64,000 bases of DNA from Bacteriovoracaceae bacterium. Its GTDB lineage: Bacteria > Bdellovibrionota > Bacteriovoracia > Bacteriovoracales > Bacteriovoracaceae. Below the pieces are notes generated by a model. The model saw nothing but the letters and a program-made list of their open reading frames with translations, did no database searches and was not told where the DNA came from. Below are positions 17,096-24,745 of the stretch, one piece after another; position 1 is the first letter of the stretch; the number at the start of each line of letters is the position of its first letter. Where the stretch lies: contig JABFRR010000009.1 in NCBI GenBank assembly GCA_013141065.1, forward strand, positions 1 to 64,000, in the 5' to 3' direction. The position numbers and the translations under genes are program-made.

Positions 17096-17129
17096 AAGTA
17101 CACTTTGTTTTTTATAACAAAGTGTACTT
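17096..17129. promoter_or_regulatory. Perfect 14-bp inverted repeat between mltD and the 17145 gene
   Basis: Arms AAGTACACTTTGTT (17096-17109) and its exact complement (17116-17129) are separated by 6 bp. It starts 18 bp after the mltD stop and ends just before the AAGGA ribosome site of the next gene. It could be an mltD terminator, although AT-rich and with a weak T tail, an operator, or an mRNA hairpin shielding the next start. Confidence 0.6.
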
Positions 17130-17144
17130 TAAGGAAAATATCTT

Positions 17145-18326
17145 ATGGCCTTCAAAGATCTTCATAAACTTAAAAAAATTGCAGTTATTGAAAAAGAAAG
17201 TATCGAAGTCCCTTACCTGGTTGTGGGGAAAGATATTTTTTCTTTGTCTTTATATAATCATCTTAAAAAACTTCATGGGGAATCTAAAGTTAGGCTTTTA
17301 ACTCAAGATGCAGTTGTACCAGCTGACTTGATTTTAAAAGGTCCGTCCACAATGCGTGGAGAGACGAATCAAAGACTTTTTAAAGAACTCTATCCCGATG
17401 TGCCGCTCACAAAATGCAGTGAGAATTCACTTTTTTATAAAGATATGAGTTGGAAGAGTTTTGGCGGTCGAAGTAAGCCAGAAGCCTTGAAATATGATGA
17501 AGGTTTTTTCACTGGGGATCGTATTGATCCTGATTTTACAAAATTGTTTGATGAAAATTTTTTTTCTGAAGAGTATTTAAAAGAAATCAATAAAGAGGCT
17601 TACCAGGTTTTAATTAAAGCTATTAGGCGATTGGAAAGTGGTGGGTTTGTTGTCGAATGTATAAATGGGACAGAATTTAATTGTGAAGAACTTTTTTTTG
17701 GTTTTTCCCCTTACCAGTACCTGCAGTTTTACACTGAAAAAAATCAATTAAGTGATAGTTTTATTGAATTTTGTGAGAGCACGAAAACGAGTTCAGCACT
17801 CTTTGTAAAATTTGTTTTTCCCAATGAGCCTTTGTCAGATTTAAAAGAAACACTTTTTATTCCTCTTAGTTATACGCATGAGTGGGGCCATTTTATTGGC
17901 GAGTTTAGAGTGGTCAATGGTGTTCAGGAAATCGAGTTCATGCATTTTTTAGATGATGATATTATGTCGGAAGAAGATGTTTCAAGAATTATTAGGCTCC
18001 TAAAAAAGAATATGGAGAAGATTTTCGAAAATTTCTTAAAAATAAAACCACTTGATTATATAACGCTTGAACAAGAAATTGGGTGTCTGAAAATTGACGA
18101 TAATCTTTTTAAGAAGAGTTTGGAGAGTGGGAATGGGGAAAGTGAAAAACTGACATTCATTGGTATCAATGCACCAATTCCTGATGAGCAGCGCGCTACG
18201 TATACATTCGAATATTCTAGCGAGACGTTAAATGGCCTAATGCGTGGTCTGGTATTGTATAGTAATCATACGAAAAAATTTGAGTTGGGTATGTTGACAA
18301 AAGAAACGACTGCTCACAACATTTAA
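17145..18326 (+). CDS. Hypothetical protein, possible degenerate FAD-type fold
   Basis: Unrecognised soluble protein of 393 aa with no signal peptide. The segment VPYLVVGKDIFSLSLYNHLKKL near residue 22 resembles the first beta-alpha unit of amine-oxidase-type flavoproteins, but the GxGxxG glycines are missing. The C-terminal LTFIGINAPIP and the final SETLNGLMRGLVLYSN helix occupy the place where such proteins have their second nucleotide-contact motif. This similarity is weak and inferred by eye. AAGGA precedes the ATG, and a long inverted repeat lies immediately upstream. It precedes the porin-like genes, but no functional link is visible. Confidence 0.6.
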   Translation: MAFKDLHKLKKIAVIEKESIEVPYLVVGKDIFSLSLYNHLKKLHGESKVRLLTQDAVVPADLILKGPSTMRGETNQRLFKELYPDVPLTKCSENSLFYKDMSWKSFGGRSKPEALKYDEGFFTGDRIDPDFTKLFDENFFSEEYLKEINKEAYQVLIKAIRRLESGGFVVECINGTEFNCEELFFGFSPYQYLQFYTEKNQLSDSFIEFCESTKTSSALFVKFVFPNEPLSDLKETLFIPLSYTHEWGHFIGEFRVVNGVQEIEFMHFLDDDIMSEEDVSRIIRLLKKNMEKIFENFLKIKPLDYITLEQEIGCLKIDDNLFKKSLESGNGESEKLTFIGINAPIPDEQRATYTFEYSSETLNGLMRGLVLYSNHTKKFELGMLTKETTAHNI

Positions 18327-18391
18327 AGATAGACGTGATTTTATTAGGACTAGTATTTAAATACTTAGTTTAACTTCAAGGAGAAGATTGA

Positions 18392-19489
18392 ATGAAAAGA
18401 CAGACTTTAGTAATTGCAGGACTTGCACTACTATCAACAAATGCTTTTGCATCTAAGGCAAGAGTAGAAGCTCTAGGACAAGACGGAGTTCGTGGTTCAG
18501 AATTTATTTCTGACTCAAGAAACGTTTTCAGAAACCCAGCTGTATTAAATGACACAAAAAACTACCTAGTAACTGAATGGGGAACTGCAGCGACTACAGA
18601 TACTGCTGCTGCTCCAAGAGCTGAAGGTGGATTTTTCCGTGAAGCAGGTTCATTTGCTTACGGTCTATACCTTGGTAACTCTAATGGTAGAGACGATGCT
18701 AACCGTTCAGGTGCAGCTGAGTACTTAAACCAAACAAATGCAATGGATTTATTCTTTGCTGGTGACATGGGTGTTAAATGGGGAGCGAAGCTTCACTATG
18801 CATCTTCAAAAGACCAACAAACAGGTGCTTTCGAAAGAAAGAACACAGCTTTTGGTTTAGGCCTTGGAGCTGTTATGGGTTCAGCTGAAGCTTACCTTGA
18901 TTTAGATCTTTCTGATAAATCAAATGGTGCAGCAGCTGCTAGCGACGAGTGGAAGCTTAAGCCTTCATTCCTAGTTGGTGGATCATACGCTTGGGAAGGA
19001 ACAACTTTCTTTGCTAACTATGAATCTTCAAAATATGAAGTAAAAACAGCTACTACAGCTACTACTAAAGACAGCACAATCACTGTTGGTGCTGGACGTA
19101 TTATGGAAATCAATCCTACTGCAAGAGTTTTCACTGATGCAAAAGTTGTATTAGATACAACTGAAGTTGCAGCTGGTAAAACTAAGTCTCAAACTCTTCC
19201 TGTAACTTTAGGGATGGAAGCTGAGGCGACTTCTTGGTTAACTCTTAGAGGATCTGTTGCTCAAAACGTAATTCTTAACAACAACAAAAATGCTGCTGGA
19301 AAGAAATCTACTACAAACAACACAACTAACGTGAATGCTGGTGCAACTCTTAACTTCGGTAAACTTAAAGTTGATGGAGTTATCGGAACTACTGGTGGAA
19401 ACCGTGGTACTGGTACAACTTCTCAAGAGCAAGGTGTTCTTGCTACAGACAACCTACTTACTAGAGTTGGCGTAACTTACATGTTCTAA
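18392..19489 (+). CDS. Outer-membrane beta-barrel (porin-like), copy 1
   Basis: Secreted 365-aa protein with signal peptide MKRQTLVIAGLALLSTNAFA and a C-terminal aromatic strand ending VGVTYMF, typical of BAM-inserted outer-membrane barrels. Alternating hydrophobic/polar strands and Gly/Asn-rich turns run throughout. It is a paralogue of the next gene: both begin with a KARVEALG or QSRLIALG segment, then an SDSRNVF or QDNRNIF segment, share a WLTLRGS strand and end in nearly the same strands. Narrow codon choice, a strong AAGGAG ribosome site and a perfect terminator suggest very high expression. It may be a major porin or coat-like protein. Confidence 0.8.
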   Translation: MKRQTLVIAGLALLSTNAFASKARVEALGQDGVRGSEFISDSRNVFRNPAVLNDTKNYLVTEWGTAATTDTAAAPRAEGGFFREAGSFAYGLYLGNSNGRDDANRSGAAEYLNQTNAMDLFFAGDMGVKWGAKLHYASSKDQQTGAFERKNTAFGLGLGAVMGSAEAYLDLDLSDKSNGAAAASDEWKLKPSFLVGGSYAWEGTTFFANYESSKYEVKTATTATTKDSTITVGAGRIMEINPTARVFTDAKVVLDTTEVAAGKTKSQTLPVTLGMEAEATSWLTLRGSVAQNVILNNNKNAAGKKSTTNNTTNVNAGATLNFGKLKVDGVIGTTGGNRGTGTTSQEQGVLATDNLLTRVGVTYMF

Positions 19490-19507
19490 TTTTCTCGAAC
19501 TTAATAG

Positions 19508-19531
19508 GCCCTCTTCGGAGGGCTTTTTTTT
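19508..19531 (+). terminator. Rho-independent terminator after porin-like gene 1
   Basis: GCCCTC and GAGGGC pair around a TTCG tetraloop, followed by eight T. It lies 18 bp after the stop codon. Confidence 0.95.
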
Positions 19532-19574
19532 GACTTTTTCTAAACACGACAAATTTGCTTAAAGGGGAACCTGC

Positions 19575-20933
19575 ATGAAAAAATTATTAACAGTTGGATC
19601 AGCATTAATGCTTCTTTCAACTTCTGCTTTTGCTACTCAATCTCGATTGATTGCTCTAGGCTTAAAAGAACTCGATAATGAAGGTTCTTACTATATTCAA
19701 GATAACAGAAATATCTTTTTAAACGCTGCTGCCGTTAATGATGTTGGGGATTCAATCATAATGGAATACGGAGCATCTGGAAGATTACTAAGTTCAAATA
19801 ATACATCAGTTGAACAATTAGATCAGCCAAAAGCACAAGGTGGATTTTTTAAAAAAGCTGGTGAGTACACTTACGGTTTTTATTACGGTAACGAATCTAA
19901 TACTTCTTCTTTAATCAGAATTGCTAGCTCATCAGCTGCAGCGATTTCTCTTGGTGGCGTAACAGCAGCGGGTCCAACTTCACCGAAAATGCTTGCCACC
20001 ACAGATAATCAACTAGACATTTTCTTTGCTGGTACATCTGGAGACTATAAATGGGGAACAAATCTTCTTTTTGCTTCGTCAAAAGATGATGTAAATTTAA
20101 AGAAAGATCAGGCTCTCGCGTTTCGTTTAGGATTGAAAGCCAATAGTTGGGATGCGCACCTCAATATGTCAATTTTAGGCAAGGCTGAATCAACTGATAC
20201 AATTACTTCTACATACACTGGTGTGGCTGGAACAAGTACAATTATTCAGGAGAGTGAAGGAAAATTAGGAATTCATTTAGGTGGGTCTTATAATCTTTCT
20301 TCAGAAGATAAAATTTTTGGTTACGTTAAAACTTTTGCTTGGGAGCAAAAAGATAATTACAACGCTTACCCAATGCCAAATGAACTAGCTGGAAATTACG
20401 TAGCAGGTGGGCAATCGGGCACCGTAAAAGGAAATTTTACAACTATTCAACTTGGATGGGGAAAAGCTGCAAAAGTAAACGAAACAGGAACTCTTTTCAC
20501 ATCTGTGTATGCAAGACATACTGCAATTGACTTAAAGTTTGCTAATAAAACTGAAGTAAGAAATCTTGTACTTCCAGTCACTATTGGATATGAAGCCGTA
20601 GCTGCGGATTGGTTAACTTTGAGAGGATCAATTGTTCAAAATATTATTGGAACAAGAGACAACAAAAACTTTAACAGTGCTAATGCCATTGCAAGAAGTC
20701 TAGTTGCTGGTACTTATGGTGCAAATGGAAAAGGTACTTTAAATAACTCTACAGAAGTCAATGCTGGCGCAACATTAACTTACGGAAAGCTTGCGGTTGA
20801 TGGAGTTGTTGGGGTCACTTCTGGTGCAAGAAATGGTTCAAACTCTACAGCGACAGAAACGCCTAACAAGACTCAAGGGCCGTTCGCTCTTGATAACTTA
20901 GCTTCTAAAGTTGCTGTTACTTACAATTTCTAA
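19575..20933 (+). CDS. Outer-membrane beta-barrel (porin-like), copy 2
   Basis: Paralogue of the preceding gene, 452 aa, with signal peptide MKKLLTVGSALMLLSTSAFA and a C-terminal strand ending VAVTYNF. It is longer because of inserted loops, for example a Ser/Ala-rich loop near 110-135 and a Gly-rich loop near 270-290, as expected for surface-exposed loops of a barrel. Shared blocks include QDNRNIF, DIFFAGTSGDYKWG, WLTLRGSIVQN and EVNAGATLTYGKLAVDGV. AAAGGGG precedes the ATG. Each of the two genes has its own strong terminator, so they can be expressed independently. Confidence 0.8.
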   Translation: MKKLLTVGSALMLLSTSAFATQSRLIALGLKELDNEGSYYIQDNRNIFLNAAAVNDVGDSIIMEYGASGRLLSSNNTSVEQLDQPKAQGGFFKKAGEYTYGFYYGNESNTSSLIRIASSSAAAISLGGVTAAGPTSPKMLATTDNQLDIFFAGTSGDYKWGTNLLFASSKDDVNLKKDQALAFRLGLKANSWDAHLNMSILGKAESTDTITSTYTGVAGTSTIIQESEGKLGIHLGGSYNLSSEDKIFGYVKTFAWEQKDNYNAYPMPNELAGNYVAGGQSGTVKGNFTTIQLGWGKAAKVNETGTLFTSVYARHTAIDLKFANKTEVRNLVLPVTIGYEAVAADWLTLRGSIVQNIIGTRDNKNFNSANAIARSLVAGTYGANGKGTLNNSTEVNAGATLTYGKLAVDGVVGVTSGARNGSNSTATETPNKTQGPFALDNLASKVAVTYNF

Positions 20934-20956
20934 TTTTAAAAATTAATTTTTAAAAC

Positions 20957-20987
20957 AAAAAGCCAGGCTTCACGCCTGGCTTTTTTT
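20957..20987 (+). terminator. Rho-independent terminator after porin-like gene 2
   Basis: AGCCAGGC (20961-20968) pairs with GCCTGGCT (20974-20981) around a 5-bp loop, with an A run before it and seven T after it. Confidence 0.95.
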
Positions 20988-21086
20988 ATGTCAAAAACAC
21001 AACGCAAATGACAGTCTTTATTGGATTACAAATACTATTTAAAAATTCTATGATTGATTCCTGGAAATTAAACCAAGGATGGTATT

Positions 21087-21956
21087 ATGAAATTTCTGAT
21101 CGTATTAGCGGTCCTAGCTATATCTCACGCTGCTCACGCATTCCCTAAAGCACCTTTTAATGCTCTCGAAGTAACAAATGATCATTCAGATAAATCTGAA
21201 ATGGCATCTCAATATGACTTTGAAGGAATTATTAAACTCAGTAATTGTTCGGGTTCCCTTGTTCGTTTTGCCGGTCAGCCAACGAGTTCTAAGGCCGTAG
21301 TTTTAACCAATGGTCACTGCCATCAAGCAGGTGCATTTGGGGGAATGATTAAGCCAGGTGCTGTGATTGTTAACAAAGCTTTTTCAAGAGACATGAAAAT
21401 TTTTAATAAAGAAATGAAACTTTTTCCAGTAAAAGTTTCAAAAGTTATGTATGCAACGATGACTGATACAGACATTAGTCTTTATGAATTAACAGAAAGC
21501 TATGATTCAATTATGAGTAAATATAAAATCGAAGCTTTCAGCATGGATACGATCAAACCATTTGTTGGAACTAATATCGATATCGTTTCTGGCTACTGGG
21601 ATAGAGGTTATAGCTGTGCAATTGATGCTTTCATTTTTCAATTAAAAGAAGAAAATTATTTATTCCAAGATTCTATTCGCTACACAGATACTTGTGACAC
21701 TGTTGGAGGAACTTCAGGTTCACCCATCATTTCTCGTGGAACTCGTAACGTGATTGGTATCAACAATACGGCAAATGAAAGTGGTAGAAAATGCACAATG
21801 AATAATCCTTGTGAGATCACTCAAGAGGGAAAAATCACTGTCTTGAGAGATAAAAAATATGGGCAACAAACCTATACAATCTATTCATGCTTAAGACCTG
21901 ACTTCAATGTTGATTTAACAATTCCAGGTTGCCTACTTCCTAAACCAAAAGTTTAA
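21087..21956 (+). CDS. Secreted trypsin-like serine protease
   Basis: Exported 289-aa protein with signal peptide ending HAAHA and a chymotrypsin-fold catalytic triad: His77 in TNGHC, Asp129 in TDISLYEL and Ser210 in GGTSGSPII. Several Cys pairs fit an extracytoplasmic disulfide-bonded protein. The segment between Asp and Ser carries WDRGYSCAIDAF, and DTCDTVGGTSGS surrounds the nucleophile. No propeptide or membrane anchor is evident. AAGGA precedes the ATG. The likely role is protein breakdown outside the cytoplasm; the target is unknown. Confidence 0.85.
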   Translation: MKFLIVLAVLAISHAAHAFPKAPFNALEVTNDHSDKSEMASQYDFEGIIKLSNCSGSLVRFAGQPTSSKAVVLTNGHCHQAGAFGGMIKPGAVIVNKAFSRDMKIFNKEMKLFPVKVSKVMYATMTDTDISLYELTESYDSIMSKYKIEAFSMDTIKPFVGTNIDIVSGYWDRGYSCAIDAFIFQLKEENYLFQDSIRYTDTCDTVGGTSGSPIISRGTRNVIGINNTANESGRKCTMNNPCEITQEGKITVLRDKKYGQQTYTIYSCLRPDFNVDLTIPGCLLPKPKV

Positions 21957-22087
21957 GTAATTTTTCATTTTGCTAATGTTTGCTTTTTGACTTGAGAATA
22001 AAATCGTAACAAGACTCAAAGCAACATTAGCTCCCCAGATTCATAATCATCTCGACAAATTTTGTTTTAAATTGAATAATATTTATT

Positions 22088-23662
22088 ATGGAAAAAATAC
22101 TATTTTTTGAACTTTTATCCCAAAAAAACCGGATTGTTCTCTTTGGTTTTATTTCATTTTTTCTTCTGATTCTTTTAATTCCAAAAGAGTTAATGCAGGC
22201 ACAGCATGGCCTGATAAATTATTTACCCATTCATTCAGCTTTAGAATTATTTTCAATTATTGTTTCTATGTTGGCTTTTTCCATGGCATGGGAAAATCGC
22301 TCCGAAAATAAATACAATACAACAATTATAGTCGCTTCAACTTTTTTTGGAGTGGCCATTATCGATTTTGCTCATGTCTTATCTTTTCCAGGGATGCCAA
22401 ATTTTGTCACTCCTTCGAGTGCGAATAAATCAATTTATTTTTGGTTAGTGGGTAGATTGGCGATTGCTTTATCGATGGTTTTTTTAGTTTCTAGTACACC
22501 AAAAACTTTCAAGTCATCGTTTACAAAATACAAAATTTTATTAGTCACATTATTATTTTGTTCATTTTTTTATTGGATTGCACTTCTAAGGCCAGAATTA
22601 CTTCCAGATAGTTTTATAGAGGGAGAGGGACTTACTACTTTTAAAATATATACTGAAGCTGTAGTTGTTTCTCTATTGATTATTGCTTTTATTATTTTAG
22701 TAAAACGCTGCGAAATTCTTGCAAATAATTATGACCTGAACAATATTATCATGGCGATGAGCTTGATGGTTTTTAGTGAATTATTTTTTATGCTATTCAC
22801 AACTCATGCAGATTTATATAATTTTCTTGGTCATATCTATAAGGCAGCGTCTTATTTCTATTTTTATAGGGCACTTTTTCAACAAAGTATTCAAAAACCA
22901 TTTGCTGAATTAGATAAGAAAAATCAAGAATTGCAAGTCGCCAAATTGGCTGCCGAAAAAGCCAGCATTGCCAAAAGTCAGTTCTTAGCGAACATAAGCC
23001 ATGAAATACGTACACCAATGAATGCAATTTTAGGATTGACTGAAATTATTATTGAAACTGAAGATCCTAAAGAAAAATCTGAATACATTGCACTCTTAAA
23101 GCAATCAGAAGAACACCTCTTAAATTTAGTGAATAATGTGCTCACTTCTAGCCGGATGGACACAGGTTTATTAGATCTGCATTTTAGTGAATTTAACTTG
23201 CACACTGAACTCGTCCACAATGAAAAAACACTAAAAATAATTGCTGCAAAAAAGAGCTTAAATTTTTCTCTTAACATTGATCCAGCAGTGCCCACAAAAG
23301 TTTATGGGGACCTTAGTAAATTAAATCAGGTACTCATTAACCTGATCGACAATGCAATTAAATTTACGGATCAAGGTTTTATAAAGGTTAATGTTTCATC
23401 TTTGGAAGTCAAAGGTAAGGAAGTCACAATTTTAGTAAGTGTGCAAGATTCTGGAATCGGAATACCAGCGGATAAGTGGGAAATATTATTTCAAAATTTT
23501 TCACAAGTAGACTCCTCACCAACTCGCCAATATGGTGGAACAGGCTTGGGACTCGCAATCTCTAAAAAGATAATAGAGGCCTTAAATGGTAAAATTTGGC
23601 TTGATAGCAAACCGGGAGTTGGAAGTGTTTTTAGTTTTACGATGACCTTAACAACACTTTAG
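22088..23662 (+). CDS. Sensor histidine kinase with MASE3-type membrane domain
   Basis: Protein of 524 aa. Residues about 15-270 contain seven to eight membrane helices with the IIDFAHVLSFPGMP motif of MASE3-type sensors. The HisKA segment ANISHEIRTPMNAI gives His305 as the phosphorylation site. The ATPase domain has an N box (NLIDNAIKF), DSGIGIP, and GGTGLGLAISKKI. There is no PAS or receiver domain. No response regulator is adjacent, so it is an orphan in this window; the Hpt-receiver protein at 2966 is far away. There is no ribosome site before the ATG. Confidence 0.9.
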   Translation: MEKILFFELLSQKNRIVLFGFISFFLLILLIPKELMQAQHGLINYLPIHSALELFSIIVSMLAFSMAWENRSENKYNTTIIVASTFFGVAIIDFAHVLSFPGMPNFVTPSSANKSIYFWLVGRLAIALSMVFLVSSTPKTFKSSFTKYKILLVTLLFCSFFYWIALLRPELLPDSFIEGEGLTTFKIYTEAVVVSLLIIAFIILVKRCEILANNYDLNNIIMAMSLMVFSELFFMLFTTHADLYNFLGHIYKAASYFYFYRALFQQSIQKPFAELDKKNQELQVAKLAAEKASIAKSQFLANISHEIRTPMNAILGLTEIIIETEDPKEKSEYIALLKQSEEHLLNLVNNVLTSSRMDTGLLDLHFSEFNLHTELVHNEKTLKIIAAKKSLNFSLNIDPAVPTKVYGDLSKLNQVLINLIDNAIKFTDQGFIKVNVSSLEVKGKEVTILVSVQDSGIGIPADKWEILFQNFSQVDSSPTRQYGGTGLGLAISKKIIEALNGKIWLDSKPGVGSVFSFTMTLTTL

Positions 23663-23812
23663 ATTTATCTTAAATTCCATAACTTAATTGAATGTTAAAA
23701 TAAAAGTCATACATGGCTATTCATTTTGTCACAATTGCCTAATATTTTATTTTAAAATATCAATAACTTAAACAAAAAAGTTCATCAGCTTCCTTGTATT
23801 CTCAATAAATGT

Positions 23813-23818
23813 TATAAT
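23813..23818 (+). promoter_or_regulatory. -10 element placing transcription start at the 23826 ATG
   Basis: A perfect TATAAT ends 7 bp before the ATG, and no Shine-Dalgarno sequence is present between them. The expected start of transcription coincides with the ATG, so the 23826 gene may be leaderless. The -35 region is poor. Confidence 0.4.
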
Positions 23819-23825
23819 TACTTTC

Positions 23826-24281
23826 ATGGGAACTTTTGTGTTTAATAATGAAATTTTTGATTCTTGGCTTAATAAAAAATCAGATGAGATTTTATCTAAA
23901 GTTGATAGAGAACGAATCTCAACAGAAGAAATGATCATTCTCGTTTTAAAGGCACAAACAAACCATTTTCATCATATGGATGAGGATATGAAGAAAGGAT
24001 TGCATGAAGTAAATGCTAAGATTGACCGCAAGTTTGAAGCAACTGATGGTAAGTTCGAAGCAATAGACCAAAGGTTTGAGTCTATTGACCAAAGGTTTGA
24101 GTCTATTAACCGCAAGTTTGAAGCGATTGATCGCAAGTTCGAAGCAATAGATCGTAAGTTCGAAGGAGTCGATCAGAAATTCGAAAAAATGGAACACAAA
24201 ATTGATAATCGCTTCATGTGGACAATCGGAATTATGATCGCCATGTCGGGTGGAATATATCTTAAATTATTTTTAGGCTAA
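23826..24281 (+). CDS. Heptad-repeat coiled-coil protein with C-terminal membrane helix
   Basis: Protein of 151 aa. Residues about 60-125 consist of seven-residue repeats of the form KFEAIDR or RFESIDQ, which must form a coiled coil. A single hydrophobic helix (WTIGIMIAMSGGIYLKLFL) ends the chain as a membrane anchor. The N-terminal 50 residues are charged and include two His (HFHH). The architecture resembles DUF1640/Bdr-type repeat membrane proteins. Repeats at DNA level are 21 bp and can expand in frame. Its stop overlaps the trmL stop by four bases. Confidence 0.7.
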   Translation: MGTFVFNNEIFDSWLNKKSDEILSKVDRERISTEEMIILVLKAQTNHFHHMDEDMKKGLHEVNAKIDRKFEATDGKFEAIDQRFESIDQRFESINRKFEAIDRKFEAIDRKFEGVDQKFEKMEHKIDNRFMWTIGIMIAMSGGIYLKLFLG

Positions 24282-24745
24282 GAAAAATCAATTTGCCTTA
24301 TCGCTTCATAAGCGGCAGCTGTCGCTGCATTCGAAAGGTTAAGTGATCTGATGTGTTCAGAGTTCATTGGGAGCGTCACCAACTGACTTTCGAACTGACT
24401 CTTAACTTCACTACTTAATCCTTTAGTTTCAGAGCCAAAAACTAAATAACTGTCTTTAGTAATCAATACATTAAAAAGTGGTTTGGTGGCAAAACGAGAA
24501 AAAAGAAACATTTTATCTTTTTCAGGTTTTTCTTGATTGAGAAAATCATCCCAGTTTTCGTAGGTTTTAAGTTTTACATATTTCCAATAATCAAGTCCTG
24601 CTCGTCTGACCGCTTTTTCATCGATATCAAAGGCCAAAGGTTTAATCAGTATGAGTTCAAGATCTAAAGCGACGCAAGTGCGCCCGATACTCCCGGTATT
24701 TCCGGGAATTTCAGGCGCTACTAATACGATTTTAAATTTAGACAT
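24278..24745 (-). CDS. trmL: tRNA (cytidine/uridine-34 2'-O)-methyltransferase TrmL
   Basis: SPOUT-family methyltransferase of 155 aa that methylates the wobble ribose of certain leucine tRNAs. Family motifs: VLVAPEIPGNTGSIGRTC at the start, a middle LVFGSETKGL segment and the SAM knot segment IRSLNLSNAATAAAYEA. Length is normal. The ATG overlaps the pepA stop by 8 bases, so it is likely co-translated with pepA. Confidence 0.93.
   Translation of the reverse strand: MSKFKIVLVAPEIPGNTGSIGRTCVALDLELILIKPLAFDIDEKAVRRAGLDYWKYVKLKTYENWDDFLNQEKPEKDKMFLFSRFATKPLFNVLITKDSYLVFGSETKGLSSEVKSQFESQLVTLPMNSEHIRSLNLSNAATAAAYEAIRQIDFS

Noticed and set aside
22978..23295. Minus-strand open frame inside the histidine kinase gene
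   Set aside because: It lies inside conserved HisKA and ATPase coding sequence and has no signals of its own.
23946..24197. Minus-strand open frame within the heptad-repeat gene
   Set aside because: Repetitive shadow of the 21-bp coding repeat.
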